A program made the translations under genes and the position numbers. Below are positions 33,308-34,330 of a DNA stretch of 34,330 nucleotides, one piece after another. Every line of letters starts with the position of its first letter. The first letter of the stretch is position 1. Origin of the DNA: Pseudomonadota bacterium (GTDB lineage Bacteria; Pseudomonadota; Gammaproteobacteria; Xanthomonadales; Rhodanobacteraceae); assembly GCA_018241145.1 (NCBI GenBank), contig JAFEEJ010000216.1:1-34330 (forward strand), in the 5' to 3' direction. The notes under the pieces are model-generated. The model was not told the DNA's origin, ran no database searches, and saw only the letters and a program-made list of their open reading frames with translations.

Positions 33308-33561
33308 GCAATCACATCCTTCAGCGCATGATTCTCCATCGCCAGCTCCGCGTACATCCGCTTGAGCTTGGCGTGCTCGGCTTCCAGATCCCGCAGGCGT
33401 TGGATATCGGCCGCTTCCATGCCGCCAAACTTCGATTTCCACGTGTAGTACGTCGCTTCAGAAATTCCCAGCTCCCGGCACACGTCTTTGACGTGTCGCC
33501 CTGCTTCGACCTCCTTCAACGTGTGGACTATCTGCGATTCGGTGAACTTGCTCTTGCGCAT
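33295..33561 (-). CDS. IS3-family transposase OrfA (helix-turn-helix and leucine zipper)
   Basis: 88 residues. It begins MRKSKFTESQIVHTLKEVEA, a helix-turn-helix follows (VKDVCRELGISEATYYTWKSK), then a leucine-zipper helix (RLRDLEAEHAKLKRMYAELA) and the end NHALKDVIAKKL. This is the standard OrfA of the IS407/IS51 branch. It binds the terminal repeats and, in fusion with OrfB through the A7 slippery run near its stop, forms the active transposase. Spacing to the right inverted repeat (about 60 bp) is normal. Confidence 0.93.
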   Translation of the reverse strand: MRKSKFTESQIVHTLKEVEAGRHVKDVCRELGISEATYYTWKSKFGGMEAADIQRLRDLEAEHAKLKRMYAELAMENHALKDVIAKKL

Positions 33562-33636
33562 CGGTGGCCTCCTTGGCTTAGTTTGCCCGGAGACCTCCAG
33601 TTATGGTTGGACCAAGTTTAGGGGGAGTCGACAATT

Positions 33637-33800
33637 GGCCGTGGTTTGGGTGGGCAGCACATCGGAAGCCAGACTGCCGGCGTGGCCGTTGCGATGGCCG
33701 GCCCCGTCGCAAGTGTAGACCAGGTTGCCCAGGCTGGTGCGGTTGCCCTTCTGGTAGGTAAGCCCGGTCAGCTCGTTGGCGTCGTCGAAGCCGATGAAAC
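33637..33800 (-). pseudogene. Fragment of an RHS/YD-repeat protein gene
   Basis: The minus-strand frame reads IGFDDANELTGLTYQKGN followed by LGNLVYTCDGAGHRNG, which corresponds to the YD repeats of RHS proteins (YDxxNRLTSLTY...LGNLTYTYDxxGNRT). There is no plausible start, and the 3' side is cut at the IS right end. It is thus truncated at both ends, with some repeat tyrosines already lost. The 76 bp between it and nadK hold nothing I can name. This fragment accounts for the 240 bp between the IS and nadK. Confidence 0.6.
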
Positions 33801-33875
33801 CGCGTACGGCCCCGGAATGACGACAATGATCGTCTGCGCTTTCCCGCCGCCTGCCGCCTGCACCCTGTTTACGCC

Positions 33876-34330
33876 TCACGGGGCAAACTGTTCGTCCAGG
33901 ATCCGCTGCGCCAGATTGTGTTCGGGATCGAACAGCAGGGTCACGGCGTGTTCGCGCGTTTCGCGCACCCGCACCTCGCGCGCGTCGCGCACTTCCAGGA
34001 AATCCGCGGTGGCGCTGACCGGCCGATGGTCCGGTTCCCGCGTCCGCAACCGCACTTCGGTGGAGGAAGGCAGCAGCGCGCCGCGCCAGCGGCGCGGACG
34101 GAACGGGCTGATCGGCGTCAACGCCAGCACGTTGGCATCCAGCGGCAGGATCGGCCCGTAGGCGGAAAGGTTGTACGCGGTGGAACCCGCGGGCGTGGCG
34201 ACCAGCACGCCGTCGCAGATCAGGTTCTCCAGTTTCACCGTGCCGTTCAGGGCGATCTCGATGTGCGCGGCCTGGTTGGTCTGGCGCAGCAGCGACACTT
34301 CGTTGAAAGCCAGCGCGTGCGCTTCGCTGC
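33876..34330 (-). CDS. nadK: NAD kinase, C-terminal part (5' end outside window)
   Basis: About 151 residues up to the window edge, without a start. The frame shows [20 protein letters not shown], then [20 protein letters not shown], the strongly conserved substrate-binding block of NAD kinases, and [26 protein letters not shown]. The C-terminal domain ends [12 protein letters not shown] kinase phosphorylates NAD to NADP using ATP or polyphosphate. The stop at 33876-33878 lies 76 bp from the RHS remnant. The N-terminal GGDG motif lies beyond the window. Confidence 0.93.
   Translation of the reverse strand, partial: SEAHALAFNEVSLLRQTNQAAHIEIALNGTVKLENLICDGVLVATPAGSTAYNLSAYGPILPLDANVLALTPISPFRPRRWRGALLPSSTEVRLRTREPDHRPVSATADFLEVRDAREVRVRETREHAVTLLFDPEHNLAQRILDEQFAP

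Larger units (their letters stand above)
32437..33633 (-). mobile_element. IS3-family insertion sequence (IS407/IS51-like), about 1.2 kb
   Basis: Terminal inverted repeats TGTCGACTCCCC (32437-32448) and GGGGAGTCGACA (33622-33633) are perfect over 12 bp, and 2 more matching bases (AT) occur outside each. Two frames, orfA and orfB, overlap with a run of seven A (minus strand 33301-33307), the usual -1 frameshift signal. Both frames are intact, so the element could be active. The flanks do not show a 3-4-bp target duplication, and they belong to different genes (MazF fragment on the left, RHS fragment on the right), which suggests a deletion or recombination after insertion. Confidence 0.9.

Noticed and set aside
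1..34330. CRISPR array, tRNA, rRNA or riboswitch
   Set aside because: No regularly spaced direct repeats, cloverleaf-like sequence, rRNA motif or known riboswitch consensus was found by eye in the non-coding parts.

Overview
The window is a GC-rich bacterial chromosome segment. It most likely comes from the Xanthomonadales, family Rhodanobacteraceae or Xanthomonadaceae (Rhodanobacter/Dyella-like). The clues are: two TonB-dependent receptors in a row, a REC-PAS-GGDEF-EAL protein of the FimX type, the mtaD-ubiG-phosphatase gene order shared with gammaproteobacteria, an EF-P/EpmB pair, a dihydroorotase next to YidD, and structured dispersed repeats that resemble ones I remember from this order. 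The assignment is inference from gene content; no rRNA or tRNA gene was seen.

Layout. 1-5101: 3' end of acs, then two outer-membrane receptors (one of unknown substrate, one very like E. coli YncD/PqqU). 5107-7296 (minus): lipoprotein, dcd and apbC, with a G-quadruplex motif and a long hairpin between dcd and apbC. 7548-13349 (plus): exported or membrane proteins (glycine-zipper protein, choloylglycine-hydrolase-type enzyme, membrane alpha/beta hydrolase, beta-barrel protein, M20 peptidase). 13353-17849: gluQ and a polyhydroxybutyrate block (two acetoacetyl-CoA reductases and the regulator phaR), interrupted at 15147-16345 by a foreign-looking insert. 17895-23227: second glycine-zipper protein, cysS, sufE, a DksA-like protein with a histone-like tail, yidD, pyrC. 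23224-28595 (minus): efp, mtaD, ubiG, mupP/gph, a 268-bp MITE-like element, a squalene-synthase-like gene and folE2. 28753-31926 (plus): epmB and fimX-like. 31927-33875: an antitoxin gene, a MazF/PemK toxin cut by an IS3-family element, and an RHS remnant. 33876-34330: 3' part of nadK.

The most unusual region is 15147-16345. A lower-GC gene of unknown function (15504-16004, minus) starts 3 bp after GTTAGCG. Its stop codon lies inside an attC-like site that ends in the same GTTAGCG, which is the anatomy of a mobile integron gene cassette, with no integrase in view. The protein carries an R-x4-H motif of HEPN type. Two diverged, inverted copies of a roughly 250-bp structured repeat flank the cassette, and the whole insert lies between phaB1 and phaR. 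A second region of interest is the MITE-like element at 25023-25290, which fills the space between two genes almost base for base.

Functional links: acs, phaB1, phaR and phaB2 concern acetyl-CoA and its storage as polyhydroxybutyrate. efp and epmB make and modify one translation factor. The mtaD-ubiG-mupP run matches a Pseudomonas locus in which the phosphatase serves peptidoglycan recycling. The end of the window is a site of IS-mediated gene decay.
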